From positions 1 through 38,978 of the forward strand of contig CAMQZB010000016.1 of assembly GCA_947039455.1 (NCBI GenBank): 38,978 nucleotides of DNA, given 5' to 3'. Shown here piece after piece: positions 15,195 to 23,901 of the stretch. The first letter of the stretch is position 1. Each line of letters begins with the position of its first letter. The notes under the pieces are model-generated. The model saw nothing but the letters and a program-made list of their open reading frames with translations, did not search any database and was not told where the DNA came from. The position numbers and the translations under genes are program-made. Source of the DNA: an uncultured Clostridia bacterium (lineage in GTDB: Bacteria > Bacillota > Clostridia > Christensenellales > CAMQZB01).

Positions 15195-17906
15195 ATGGAA
15201 AAAGAGAATATAGAGAAAAATGAATATTTGAAGCCACAAGATAGTGAGATTGTTCCAATAAAAAAAGGTGCTTTAAAAATATTTTTCGGTTACGCAGCAG
15301 GCGTAGGTAAGACATTTACGATGTTGAAAGCCGCCCACGAAGCACTTGAACAAGGAATTGATGTTGTTGCTGGTTATGTTGAACCACATCTAAGACCACA
15401 AACTTCTGAGCTAATAAATGGTTTGGAACAAATGGTAACTAAAGAAATCGATTACAAGGGAATTAAATTAAAGGAATTTGATTTAGATAATGCACTTGCA
15501 CGCCATCCTAAATTGATATTAGTTGATGAACTAGCTCATACAAATGCAAAGGGGTCAAGACATTCTAAAAGGTATCAAGATGTAGCGGAGTTGCTTCGAA
15601 ATGGAATTGATGTATATACTACGGTCAATGTGCAACATATAGAAAGTTTAAATGATATGGTTGAATCAATTACTGGCATAGCTGTGTCAGAGCGGATTCC
15701 AGATCATATTTTTGACGATGCTTCTCATGTTGAGTTAGTTGATGTGGAACCAGAAGACTTGATCAATAGATTAAATGAAGGAAAAATTTATAAAGAAGTA
15801 CAGGTTGCAAAAGCACTGTCTAACTTTTTTGATATAAAGAATTTAACAGCACTTCGTGAGATTGCCTTGCGAAGATGTGCGGACAGAGTAAATCTTATGT
15901 CAGAGAAAGCTGGACTAAATGCAAATGGAGAATACTTCACAGGCGAGCATATATTGATGGGGCTATCGTCATCACCATCAAATGCAAAAATAATACGAAC
16001 AGCAGCGAGAATGGCGAAAGCATTTAGAGGAGGGTTTACCGCACTCTTTGTTGAAACCTCTACATATGCTACAATGAGTGATGAGAATAAAAGTAGATTA
16101 AGGAAGAATATGCGACTAGCTGAACAGCTCGGTGCAACTGTTGAAACTGTGCAAGGCGATGATGTTTCCTTTCAAATCACGGAGTTTGCAAGACTTGCTG
16201 GTGTGTCTAAAATCATATTGGGAAGAAACAATGCAAAAAGAAAGCATTATTGGAGCAAACCTACATTAAATGAAAAGTTAATTGAGAATGCGCCTAATTT
16301 GGATATTTATATTATTCCAGATAAGCCGGATACTTATCTAATAGAGAAAAGAAAAACATTCAAGCCAACGCGACTTTTATTTTCTGAAATATTAATAAGC
16401 GTGGGATTGTTAAGTTTAGCAACTATCATTGGTGTCTTGTTTTATCAGTTAAAATTTTCCGAAGCAAATATAATCATGGTGTATATTCTAAGTGTACTTT
16501 GTATTTCCATATGTAATACCCAAAGAATATATAGTTTGGTTTCATCGGTGGTCAGTGTACTGCTATTTAATTTCTTCTTTACGGTGCCAAGATTTTCATT
16601 TAATGCATATGGTGCTGATTATCCAATTACATTTTTAATAATGTTTATTTCCGCATTTATTACAAGTTCACTTGCAGTAAAATTGAAGCAACACGCGAAA
16701 CAATCTGCTGAAAAAGCGTATAGAACAAAGTTACTGCTTGAAACTAATCAACTTTTACAAAAAGCTGTAAATATAGAAGATACGATAATGGTTACATGCA
16801 ACCAACTTACAAAGCTATTACTGAAAGATATTGTTTTCTATCCTGTGACTAAGGATAGTTTGCAAGAACCAATAGTTTTATGCGAAAATAAAATATCTGA
16901 AAATGAATATGCAACAGTAAATGAAAAAACAGTAGCACTTTGGGTATTAAAAAACAACAAGAGAGCAGGTTCTACAACGGATACCCTTAGCGGTGCAAAA
17001 TGTTTGTATCTTGCAGTGAGAGTGAATGCGGTGGTGTATGGAGTTGTTGGAATAGCTGTTGATAATTTTCCTTTAGATTCATTTGAAAATAATATCATGT
17101 TGTCAGTAATTGGTGAATGTGCGTTAGCTATGGAAACGCAAAATGCTAATATAGAGAAAGAAAATACAGCAGTGCTAGCTAAAAATGAACAACTAAGAGC
17201 TAATTTGTTGAGATCAATTTCACATGATTTACGTACGCCCTTGACATCTATTTCAGGTCATGCTAATATATTGTTATCATGTGAAGAAAAAATGAATATT
17301 GAAGATAAGATGCAAATTTATTCGGATATATATGATGATTCATTGTGGCTTATTAATCTTGTAGAGAATCTTTTGTCCGTTACTCACATTGAAGATGGAA
17401 CAATGAATTTAAAATGTACAACTGAATTGATAGAAGATGTTATCACCGAAGCGATGAAACATATAAACAGAAAAAAATCTGAATATGATATTAGTGTCAT
17501 TCATGAAACGGAATTTATATTAGTAAACGTAGAACCTAGGCTGATAATGCAAGTTATAATTAATATTGTTGACAACGCAATCAAATATACCGATATAGGT
17601 TCAAAAATAATCATTAAAACTAAGCAAGACGGTGATAAATGCGTGATTGAAATTGCTGACAATGGCGGTGGTATTTCAGAGGAAGCAAAGCCAAGAATTT
17701 TCGACATGTTCTACACCCCGAATGTAAAAATTGTGGACAGCAGAAGAAGTTTGGGACTAGGGCTTGCTCTATGTAAATCAATTGTAAAAGCACATGGTGG
17801 TGAAATCTCGGTTTACGATAATAAGCCAAAAGGAACGGTATTCCGTTTCACAATTCCACTAAAGGAGATATCTATAAATGAACAAACCCATGATATTAGT
17901 AATTGA
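15195..17906 (+). CDS. kdpD: Sensor histidine kinase KdpD
   Basis: 903 residues, full length for the family. It senses K+ limitation and controls KdpE. The N-terminal KdpD domain has Walker A GYAAGVGKT (32-40) and the DELAHTN motif (111-117). A universal-stress-protein domain follows (about 250-375). Four transmembrane helices lie at about 394-415, 424-440, 446-463 and 476-495, then a GAF-like domain. The kinase has H-box SISHDLRTPL with His677 and an ATPase domain with N-box (about residue 795), DNGGG and LGLGLAL. In the USP domain, SSS (258-260), exactly 20 residues, then FTALF (281-285) matches the S. aureus c-di-AMP motif SxS-X20-FTAxY except for the final Tyr/Phe. AGGAG (15182-15186) precedes ATG 15195. 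It overlaps kdpE by 29 bases. Confidence 0.96.
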   Translation: MEKENIEKNEYLKPQDSEIVPIKKGALKIFFGYAAGVGKTFTMLKAAHEALEQGIDVVAGYVEPHLRPQTSELINGLEQMVTKEIDYKGIKLKEFDLDNALARHPKLILVDELAHTNAKGSRHSKRYQDVAELLRNGIDVYTTVNVQHIESLNDMVESITGIAVSERIPDHIFDDASHVELVDVEPEDLINRLNEGKIYKEVQVAKALSNFFDIKNLTALREIALRRCADRVNLMSEKAGLNANGEYFTGEHILMGLSSSPSNAKIIRTAARMAKAFRGGFTALFVETSTYATMSDENKSRLRKNMRLAEQLGATVETVQGDDVSFQITEFARLAGVSKIILGRNNAKRKHYWSKPTLNEKLIENAPNLDIYIIPDKPDTYLIEKRKTFKPTRLLFSEILISVGLLSLATIIGVLFYQLKFSEANIIMVYILSVLCISICNTQRIYSLVSSVVSVLLFNFFFTVPRFSFNAYGADYPITFLIMFISAFITSSLAVKLKQHAKQSAEKAYRTKLLLETNQLLQKAVNIEDTIMVTCNQLTKLLLKDIVFYPVTKDSLQEPIVLCENKISENEYATVNEKTVALWVLKNNKRAGSTTDTLSGAKCLYLAVRVNAVVYGVVGIAVDNFPLDSFENNIMLSVIGECALAMETQNANIEKENTAVLAKNEQLRANLLRSISHDLRTPLTSISGHANILLSCEEKMNIEDKMQIYSDIYDDSLWLINLVENLLSVTHIEDGTMNLKCTTELIEDVITEAMKHINRKKSEYDISVIHETEFILVNVEPRLIMQVIINIVDNAIKYTDIGSKIIIKTKQDGDKCVIEIADNGGGISEEAKPRIFDMFYTPNVKIVDSRRSLGLGLALCKSIVKAHGGEISVYDNKPKGTVFRFTIPLKEISINEQTHDISN

Positions 17907-18564
17907 GGACGATCCTGCAATAAGGAATTTAATCTCCACTACACTAAAAATACATAATTACGATTTTATGACAGCTCAAAATGGAGAAAGGGCTATTTTG
18001 CTAGCCACTTCACATAATCCAGATGCTATTTTGTTAGACTTAGGTTTGCCAGATATTGATGGGGTTGAAGTGATTAAAAAAGTTCGTACTTGGTCAAACA
18101 CACCAATAATAGTTATTAGTGCAAGGTCGGAAGATTCTGACAAGATAGATGCACTTGATTTTGGAGCTGATGATTATCTAACGAAACCATTTTCTGTTGA
18201 AGAATTGTTGGCACGTTTAAGAGTAGCGTTGAGAAGAGCTCACAATGAAAAGCCAGAAGCGTCCACATTTATTAATGGTGATTTAAAAATAGACTATAAT
18301 GCTGGTTGCGTGTACTTGAATAATAACGAAATACATTTGACGCCGATGGAATATAAATTGATGTGCGTACTTTCTAAAAATGTTGGAAAAGTATTGACAC
18401 ATACCTTTGTAACAAAAGAAATTTGGGGCGTAAGCCTGGATACTGATATATCATCTCTAAGAGTTTTTATGGCAACATTGCGAAAAAAAATAGAAAAAGA
18501 TACAGCAAATCCTCAATATATTCAAACCCACGTAGGTGTTGGATATCGAATGTTGAGAATTTAG
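17878..18564 (+). CDS. kdpE: KDP operon response regulator KdpE
   Basis: 228 residues. This is an OmpR/PhoB-type regulator that activates kdpFABC when phosphorylated by KdpD. The receiver domain has acidic pocket E10-D11-D12, phospho-acceptor Asp54 in LLDLGLPD, and the YLTKPF lysine loop. The C-terminal DNA-binding winged helix (about 130-228) ends with the usual YIQTHVGVGYRM. ATG 17878 lies inside the end of kdpD, preceded by AAAGGAG (17861-17867) at a slightly long spacing; a second ATG at codon 5 is a less likely alternative. It is followed by two terminators. Confidence 0.95.
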   Translation: MNKPMILVIEDDPAIRNLISTTLKIHNYDFMTAQNGERAILLATSHNPDAILLDLGLPDIDGVEVIKKVRTWSNTPIIVISARSEDSDKIDALDFGADDYLTKPFSVEELLARLRVALRRAHNEKPEASTFINGDLKIDYNAGCVYLNNNEIHLTPMEYKLMCVLSKNVGKVLTHTFVTKEIWGVSLDTDISSLRVFMATLRKKIEKDTANPQYIQTHVGVGYRMLRI

Positions 18565-18589
18565 CAACTTTATTAAATATATAAGAAGA

Positions 18590-18627
18590 CGAAAACCCTT
18601 TAAATAAAGGGTTTTCGATTTTTTTTT
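18590..18627 (+). terminator. Strong intrinsic terminator after kdpE
   Basis: A perfect 12-bp stem (18590-18601 with 18606-18617; CGAAAACCCTTT) with 4-base loop AAAT is followed by a nine-base T-run. Confidence 0.92.
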
Positions 18628-18681
18628 AATCTATTAAGCAACTAAGATGAACTTTATGTGAATAAATCTTATTTTATATTA

Positions 18682-18718
18682 AAAAGCACAAGATAATTTT
18701 ATTTTTTCTTGTGCTTTT
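18682..18718. terminator. Second terminator hairpin
   Basis: AAAAGCACAAGA (18682-18693) pairs perfectly with TCTTGTGCTTTT (18707-18718). The A- and T-rich ends allow action on either strand. It insulates the next operon from kdp. Confidence 0.75.
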
Positions 18719-18881
18719 ACTGGTGTTGGATAATTAAATAATATACAGTTACATACATAAAACTTTTTTCTATTTACAGAAATTTTTTAGTGCTTATTTC
18801 GCTACGCGGAATGAAAATTGAAATAAATTAAAATACATTGAAAAAGAAAGGGTTTTGGTAAAATTTAGTGTAAAAATGGTA

Positions 18882-18910
18882 TTGACTTTAGCATTAGGTT
18901 ATAATATAGT
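18882..18910 (+). promoter_or_regulatory. Promoter of the iclR-led operon
   Basis: TTGACT (18882-18887), 17-base spacer, TATAGT (18905-18910). A TATAAT also occurs at 18900-18905, but with only a 12-base spacer. It lies about 75 bases before the iclR ATG. Confidence 0.75.
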
Positions 18911-18914
18911 AAGT

Positions 18915-18954
18915 TTATAAGTAAGAAAGAAGTTTTAACTAATCTTATAAGTAA
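18915..18954 (+). repeat. Two TTATAAGTAA direct repeats, candidate operator
   Basis: TTATAAGTAA occurs at 18915-18924 and 18945-18954, 30 bases apart (about three helical turns), just downstream of the -10. The second lies in the palindrome CTTATAAG. The position fits repression of the promoter, perhaps by the IclR protein encoded next. Confidence 0.45.
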
Positions 18955-18983
18955 TAAAGTATTTTTTAAATAGGAGAAATGAT

Positions 18984-19742
18984 ATGCAGTTAATTGAAAG
19001 AACATTTATGGTTTTATCTATACTTAGTCAAGAAACGCAAGGCCTTTCAGTGTCAAGTGTTGCAAATAAAGTAGACATACCTGCAAGTTCAGCATACAGG
19101 ATATTATCAGCTTTAAAAGAAAATAATTTAGTGCTACAAGATTCGGCAACAAAGAAATACCGAATAGGTTATAAACTGCTTTCGCTGACACAAAACATTT
19201 CGCAAAACAATAGTTTAATCGAAAGTTCAAAGGATTATTTAATTAAGTTGTCAAGAAGCATTAATAGCACTGTAGAACTTTGTGTCCTTGAAGGAAATAA
19301 TATAGTTTGTCTAGATTATATCCAAAATAAAGACACTACACATTTTTATGTTAAGACTGGATTCGCTATGCCAACACACGCAACATCAGCTGGAAAGGTA
19401 ATACATGCATACAGTTCGAAACAAGAAGTGAAGAAATATTTCAAGAGTGCAAAAGTATCTAAAGTAACTGATAAGACCATAACTTCATTAGATGACTACA
19501 TAAAAGAACTGGAGATTATTAGAGAACAAAGGTATTCAGTTTGCGATGAAGAGTTGCAATTGAATGTTCAAGGTTTTGCTTGTCCAATCTTCAATGCGTA
19601 TGAGCAAATAGTTGCCAGTGTGTCATTTACTGCTTTAAAAGAAAAATTCATATTATTCGATGAAATAATCAACAAGTTGAAAAAATGTGCTGAGAATATA
19701 TCTTATAATATAGGATACCGAGGAGGAAATTATAATGAATGA
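18984..19742 (+). CDS. IclR family transcriptional regulator, probable regulator of the operon
   Basis: 252 residues. An N-terminal winged helix-turn-helix (about 1-65, including SSVANKVDIPASSAYRILSAL) is followed by the IclR effector-binding domain (about 80-250), which in this family binds small carboxylic or aromatic ligands. The family hallmarks PTHATSAGKV and EELQLNVQGFACPI are present. ATG 18984 has AGGAG at 18972-18976. It is the first gene of a thirteen-gene run and its stop overlaps the ATPase start by 8 bases, so it is co-transcribed and probably autoregulated. A pathway metabolite such as orotate, dihydroorotate or N-carbamoyl-aspartate would be the natural effector, but this is inference. 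Confidence 0.92.
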   Translation: MQLIERTFMVLSILSQETQGLSVSSVANKVDIPASSAYRILSALKENNLVLQDSATKKYRIGYKLLSLTQNISQNNSLIESSKDYLIKLSRSINSTVELCVLEGNNIVCLDYIQNKDTTHFYVKTGFAMPTHATSAGKVIHAYSSKQEVKKYFKSAKVSKVTDKTITSLDDYIKELEIIREQRYSVCDEELQLNVQGFACPIFNAYEQIVASVSFTALKEKFILFDEIINKLKKCAENISYNIGYRGGNYNE

Positions 19743-20481
19743 TTTTTGTTTACAAACAAAAGGGCTGAACAAAGTTTATCACAGTGTTTTAAAAGGTGAT
19801 ACAGTGGCTTTAAAAGATATTAATCTTGATATTAATAAGCGTGAATTCATATCTATCATAGGACCATCTGGATGTGGAAAATCAACTCTTTTAAGAATAT
19901 TAGGCTGTCTAGATAAACCAACTTCTGGTGAGATTATTTATCAAGATGGAAAAGAGCAAGAGATGGGATTTGTTTTTCAAGATTCAGTTTTGTTGCCATG
20001 GAAGAACGTGCGTGAGAATGCAGGATTTCCACTAGTAATCAAAAAAGACAAAACAAAAGAGTCATGGGATAAGTTAGATGATTTATTGGAACTATCAGGA
20101 TTAAGCGATTTTAAAAATTCATTACCAAAAGAGCTTTCGGGAGGAATGAAACAAAGAGTATCAATTGTTCGTGCGTTGTCATATGACGCTCCAATGCTTC
20201 TTATGGACGAGCCATTTGGTGCACTTGACGCAATCACAAGAGATCACCTAAATTTGGAATTATTAAAGATTTGGGAGATGACAAAAAAGACTATTATTTT
20301 CGTAACACACAGTATCGAAGAAGCCGTGTTCTTGTCTGATAGAGTAATTGTTATGTCAGCAAGACCTGGTCAAATTAAAGAGATTGTAGAAATAGATTTG
20401 GAAAGAGTCAGGAAGGAATCAGTTCGTGATACTGATAAATTCCAAGAATATACAAAGTATTTAAGGGGGATTATTGGATGA
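19735..20481 (+). CDS. ABC transporter ATP-binding protein (SsuB/TauB type)
   Basis: 248 residues. It is the ATPase of an importer of the nitrate/sulfonate/taurine and ThiXYZ group. Walker A GPSGCGKST is at 43-51, signature LSGGMKQ at 134-140, and Walker B LLMDEP at 155-160 followed by FGALDA; the switch His is in VTHSIEEA. AGGAGG stands before ATG 19735. It is the only ATPase gene in the operon, so it probably serves both downstream permeases. It overlaps iclR by 8 and the next permease by 4 bases. Substrate inferred from the catabolic genes: orotate or a related pyrimidine. Confidence 0.93.
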   Translation: MNDFCLQTKGLNKVYHSVLKGDTVALKDINLDINKREFISIIGPSGCGKSTLLRILGCLDKPTSGEIIYQDGKEQEMGFVFQDSVLLPWKNVRENAGFPLVIKKDKTKESWDKLDDLLELSGLSDFKNSLPKELSGGMKQRVSIVRALSYDAPMLLMDEPFGALDAITRDHLNLELLKIWEMTKKTIIFVTHSIEEAVFLSDRVIVMSARPGQIKEIVEIDLERVRKESVRDTDKFQEYTKYLRGIIG

Positions 20482-21263
20482 GGACGAGCAAAACCCGTGA
20501 AATATTACGATATGTTATGGATTATGCAATATCAATAAGCATATTCATATTGATATGGTCGTTATATGTAAATATTTCAGGAGTACCGCAATTTGTACTA
20601 CCAAAACCAACTGTAGTATTCAAAGAATTCATAGGACTATTCACAACAGGAATGATATGGCCACACCTAGGAATGACTGTTTTTGAAGTTGTGATAGGCT
20701 TTGGAATAGGCGTGATAGGCGGAATAGCTTTGGGGTATTTGGTAGCGAAAATTGAAGTAGTTAAAACGGCATTAATGCCATTTATAATCTTTATACAAAC
20801 AGCACCTAAAATCGCATTAGTACCACTATTTGTAGTATGGTTCGGAATAGGACTTCCATCAAAAATAGTATTGATAGTATCAATGGTAATATTCCCAATA
20901 ATGAGTGGAATAATCCTTGGAATTGATTCAATACCAGCTGATGCAAGAAACTTAATGAGAATATTGAAAGCGAATAAACTTCAAGTGTTTATGCACTTAG
21001 AGATAAAATATTCATTGCCAATGTTGTTTTCTGGATTGAAAATAGGAATAGTACAAGCAGTAATCGGAGCAATCGTAGCAGAATGGATGTCGGGAAAAAT
21101 CGGACTTGGATATATCCTGACTTACGGAAATGCAACATACGATACACCGCTTTTGATGGCAGGTATTATAGTAACAATAATTTTGGGAATTGTTTCATAT
21201 GAGAGTATAGAATTGATTGGAAGAAAATTATTGAAGTGGCACGTGTCACAAAACATAGAGTAG
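20478..21263 (+). CDS. ABC transporter permease 1 (SsuC/TauC/ThiX type)
   Basis: 261 residues with about six membrane helices. The cytoplasmic coupling loop (EAA-like motif) follows the segment TAPKIALVPLFVVWFGIG, and IPADARNLMRILKANKLQ provides the ATPase contact. It overlaps the ATPase gene by 4 bases. A second, clearly homologous but diverged permease lies at 23105-23884 (compare TAPKISLAPLFILWMGLG). Because the operon has one ATPase and one binding protein, the two permeases may form a heterodimeric channel, where most importers of this group have two identical subunits. Confidence 0.9.
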   Translation: MRTSKTREILRYVMDYAISISIFILIWSLYVNISGVPQFVLPKPTVVFKEFIGLFTTGMIWPHLGMTVFEVVIGFGIGVIGGIALGYLVAKIEVVKTALMPFIIFIQTAPKIALVPLFVVWFGIGLPSKIVLIVSMVIFPIMSGIILGIDSIPADARNLMRILKANKLQVFMHLEIKYSLPMLFSGLKIGIVQAVIGAIVAEWMSGKIGLGYILTYGNATYDTPLLMAGIIVTIILGIVSYESIELIGRKLLKWHVSQNIE

Positions 21264-21274
21264 GGGAAAGAAAT

Positions 21275-22063
21275 ATGAAATTTATTTCAGCAGATGAGCC
21301 AAGCTTAAATGGGTTGGCATCACACTTGAAGTGTAGACGGGAAGACGTAGCGGATATAGTATTATTGCCAGGAGATCCTGGACGAGTTAAAATGTTTAAA
21401 ACGCTTTTAGATGACTTTGAAATAGTATCGAGCAATCGAGAATATGTAGTTGGAGTTGGAAAGTATAACGGAAATAAAATAACAATTTGCTCAACAGGAA
21501 TAGGCGGACCGTCAACAGAAATCGCAGTGCAACAGTTGATAGAGTTTGGGGCAAAAGTTCTGATAAGAATAGGCGGAACTGGTGTTATTCAAGAAGAGAT
21601 AGAATGTGGCGAAATGATCATTAATTCAGCAGCAATGCGATTAGGTGGTGTGTCATCTTTCTATGTTAAACCTGAATATCCAGCAATAGCGTCATTTGAA
21701 GTGGTTAGTGCTTTGAAAGAAGTGTGTGAGAGTAAGAACATTAAACATCACATAGGAATTGGAGCATCAGTGTCATCGTTCTATATAGGACAAGGACGCT
21801 CAATCAATAACTGTATCGAGAAAAGCGAAGCGAAAAAAATAATTGACGAATATAGAAAACTGAATATAATAAACCTAGAAATGGAAGCAGAAACAATTTT
21901 TACACTTGCATCATTAAATCGAGTATTATCAGGAAGTATATGCAGTGTACATTGTAATAGAATAACAAATATGTGGCTAGTAGATAATGAAGAAGCGCAA
22001 ATAAACATGTGCAAAGTAGCACTTGAAGCGACAACTTTAATTTACAAAAAGCACATAAAATAA
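21275..22063 (+). CDS. Uridine phosphorylase-type nucleoside phosphorylase
   Basis: 262 residues from ATG 21275. It splits a nucleoside with phosphate into base and ribose-1-phosphate. NP-I family landmarks are GDPGR (33-37, phosphate), TGIGGPS (74-80), RIGGTG (98-103) and LEMEAET (201-207, ribose). F169-Y170-x-G-Q173-x-R175 matches the FYxGQxR loop whose Gln and Arg bind the uracil ring in E. coli Udp, so a pyrimidine substrate is likely. The frame opens earlier (21236) inside the permease gene, but GGGGAAAG before ATG 21275 decides the start. It lies between permease 1 and the binding protein, an unusual place, suggesting that imported nucleoside is processed as part of the same pathway. 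Orotidine cleavage to orotate would fit the downstream genes but is speculative; uridine is the default. Confidence 0.88.
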   Translation: MKFISADEPSLNGLASHLKCRREDVADIVLLPGDPGRVKMFKTLLDDFEIVSSNREYVVGVGKYNGNKITICSTGIGGPSTEIAVQQLIEFGAKVLIRIGGTGVIQEEIECGEMIINSAAMRLGGVSSFYVKPEYPAIASFEVVSALKEVCESKNIKHHIGIGASVSSFYIGQGRSINNCIEKSEAKKIIDEYRKLNIINLEMEAETIFTLASLNRVLSGSICSVHCNRITNMWLVDNEEAQINMCKVALEATTLIYKKHIK

Positions 22064-22075
22064 AGGAGAAAAAAT

Positions 22076-23083
22076 ATGAAAAAAATCAAATTTTTAGCGT
22101 TAATGATGGCGTTAGTATTGGCAGTAGCAAGCTTTGCTGGTTGTGGAAAGGAAGATGAGAGTGGATTGACAAAAGTAACAATTCAACTTGATGGTGCAGC
22201 AACACCTTATTATTCACCTATTTATGTAGCTCAAGAAATGGGATACTTTGAAGAAGAAGGCATTGAAGTAGAGTTTTTCTATGCAGCAGCCGCTGATATC
22301 GTGAAGAATGTAGCAGCAGACAACGTAGAATTTGGATTCCCAAATGCAGACGCAGTGGTGCTAGCAAAATCACAAGAAATTCCAGTTAAAGTAGTGCACA
22401 ACACATACCAAAACGGACTAGGCTCAACAATTTTCAAAACTGATTCAGGAATTAAAGAAGCAGCAGATTTGAAAGGCAAGAAAGTAGCAGTAACAAGTCT
22501 TGGAAGTCCAAACTACATTCAATTACAAGCGTTGCTACAATCAGCAGGGTTAACAGTTGATGATATCGAGCTAGAAATCGTTGGAACTGGAGCAATCGTG
22601 AATGCGTTGTTAACAGACCAAGTTGATGCAATAGTATTCTCAATGTTAAGAACAATCGAGATGAATCATGCAGGAGCTGATGTAAGCGAAATCAAATCAG
22701 ACACAGTTTTGCCATCATTCGGAAACGTATTAATAGCAAGCGACAAATACATAGCAGAGAATGCAGAAGTAATTGACGGATTCAGCAGAGCTTTGACAAA
22801 AGGCATTGAATATATGATCGACGGTAATGTAGAAGAGGCAGTTAAAATGTCAGTTGAAAAACACATACCAACATTTGATGAAACAAAAATTGATATAACA
22901 GTTAAAATTATTGAAGACGTATTTATTCCACACCTATGGAAAAATGACTTTGCAGCAGAAAATGGAATTGGTTCAGCAAACATGGAAAAATGGGAAGAGT
23001 CAATTGCTAGTGCTTTGAAATACAACATCATAGATGAAAAATTTGAAGCAACTGACATCGTATATGACAAAATTCAAAAATAA
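22076..23083 (+). CDS. ABC transporter substrate-binding lipoprotein (NMT1/THI5-like)
   Basis: 335 residues. A lipoprotein signal peptide ends in SFAGC with lipidated Cys23, so the protein is anchored outside the membrane. The mature part starts with a binding-protein strand and the family signature SPIYVAQEMGYFEEEGIEV, as in SsuA/TauA/ThiY proteins. Members bind sulfonates, nitrate, riboflavin or pyrimidine precursors of thiamine, so specificity cannot be read from the family alone. AAAGGAG precedes ATG 22076. Placed between nucleoside phosphorylase and permease 2 in an orotate-degrading operon, an orotate or pyrimidine ligand is the best inference. Confidence 0.9.
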   Translation: MKKIKFLALMMALVLAVASFAGCGKEDESGLTKVTIQLDGAATPYYSPIYVAQEMGYFEEEGIEVEFFYAAAADIVKNVAADNVEFGFPNADAVVLAKSQEIPVKVVHNTYQNGLGSTIFKTDSGIKEAADLKGKKVAVTSLGSPNYIQLQALLQSAGLTVDDIELEIVGTGAIVNALLTDQVDAIVFSMLRTIEMNHAGADVSEIKSDTVLPSFGNVLIASDKYIAENAEVIDGFSRALTKGIEYMIDGNVEEAVKMSVEKHIPTFDETKIDITVKIIEDVFIPHLWKNDFAAENGIGSANMEKWEESIASALKYNIIDEKFEATDIVYDKIQK

Positions 23084-23104
23084 CAAAAGGATTGGTGAAT
23101 AACC

Positions 23105-23884
23105 ATGTTTTACAAGAAACATAGAAAAAAAATATTGCCATTGATGGTAATACCAATATTTATCTTAATTTGGGAGTTGTACATCTTAATGTTTAACGTA
23201 GAAGCGTACTTACTTCCAAGACCATGGGACTTAGCACAAGCCACATTTGGATTTTTTGTTAACGGAGATATGATGACTCATATTCTTGTAACTTTACAAG
23301 AGATATTGCTAGGAACAGCGATAGGACTTGTAATTGGTTTGGTACTTGGATACGTTTTGGCAAAAGTGAAATTCTTGGAAAGAATTGTAATGCCATTTGT
23401 AATCATAGTTCAAACTGCACCAAAAATATCACTTGCCCCACTATTTATTTTGTGGATGGGACTTGGTATTGCATCAAAAGTGGTTTTGGTAGTTCTAGTT
23501 GTTTCATTTCCAATTATGATTAATGAGGTTTTGGCAATTAGAAGTATTGATAAAGATGTATATAATTTGATGAAGATATTGAAATCAAATAAATTACAAA
23601 TTTTCATGAAAATAGAACTACCATATTCATTAGAGATGTTGTTATCAGGTATTAAGTTAGCAGTAACACAAGCAATGATAGGTGCCGTAATCGGTGAGAT
23701 GATCGGTTCAAAAGCAGGTCTTGGATACCTAGTAGTCCTTGGCGGAGAAACATATGACATAAATCTTATATTAGCATCAGTGTTTATTTTAAGTTTGATG
23801 GGTTATCTATTGTACTTGATGTTTGATATAATTGAGAAAAAAACTTTGTCGTGGAAAGCGATAGAAGTTGATGTAATAGGATAA
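23105..23884 (+). CDS. ABC transporter permease 2 (SsuC/TauC/ThiX type)
   Basis: 259 residues, about six membrane helices, homologous to permease 1 at 20478-21263 across the whole length, including the TAPKISLAPLF and NLMKILKSNKLQ coupling region. AAAGGATTGG lies before ATG 23105. It closes the transporter half of the operon; a hairpin and then the enzyme half follow. It probably pairs with permease 1 as a heterodimer. A second transporter borrowing the same ATPase is the alternative. Confidence 0.9.
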   Translation: MFYKKHRKKILPLMVIPIFILIWELYILMFNVEAYLLPRPWDLAQATFGFFVNGDMMTHILVTLQEILLGTAIGLVIGLVLGYVLAKVKFLERIVMPFVIIVQTAPKISLAPLFILWMGLGIASKVVLVVLVVSFPIMINEVLAIRSIDKDVYNLMKILKSNKLQIFMKIELPYSLEMLLSGIKLAVTQAMIGAVIGEMIGSKAGLGYLVVLGGETYDINLILASVFILSLMGYLLYLMFDIIEKKTLSWKAIEVDVIG

Positions 23885-23901
23885 ATAATAATAATAATTA
23901 C

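Larger units (their letters stand above)
18565..18983. other. Intergenic region between kdpE and the iclR-led operon
   Basis: It holds two terminators (18590-18627 and 18682-18718), then an A/T-rich gap, then a promoter (18882-18910) and a pair of 10-bp direct repeats (18915-18954) before the IclR gene. No coding potential was seen. Confidence 0.7.
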
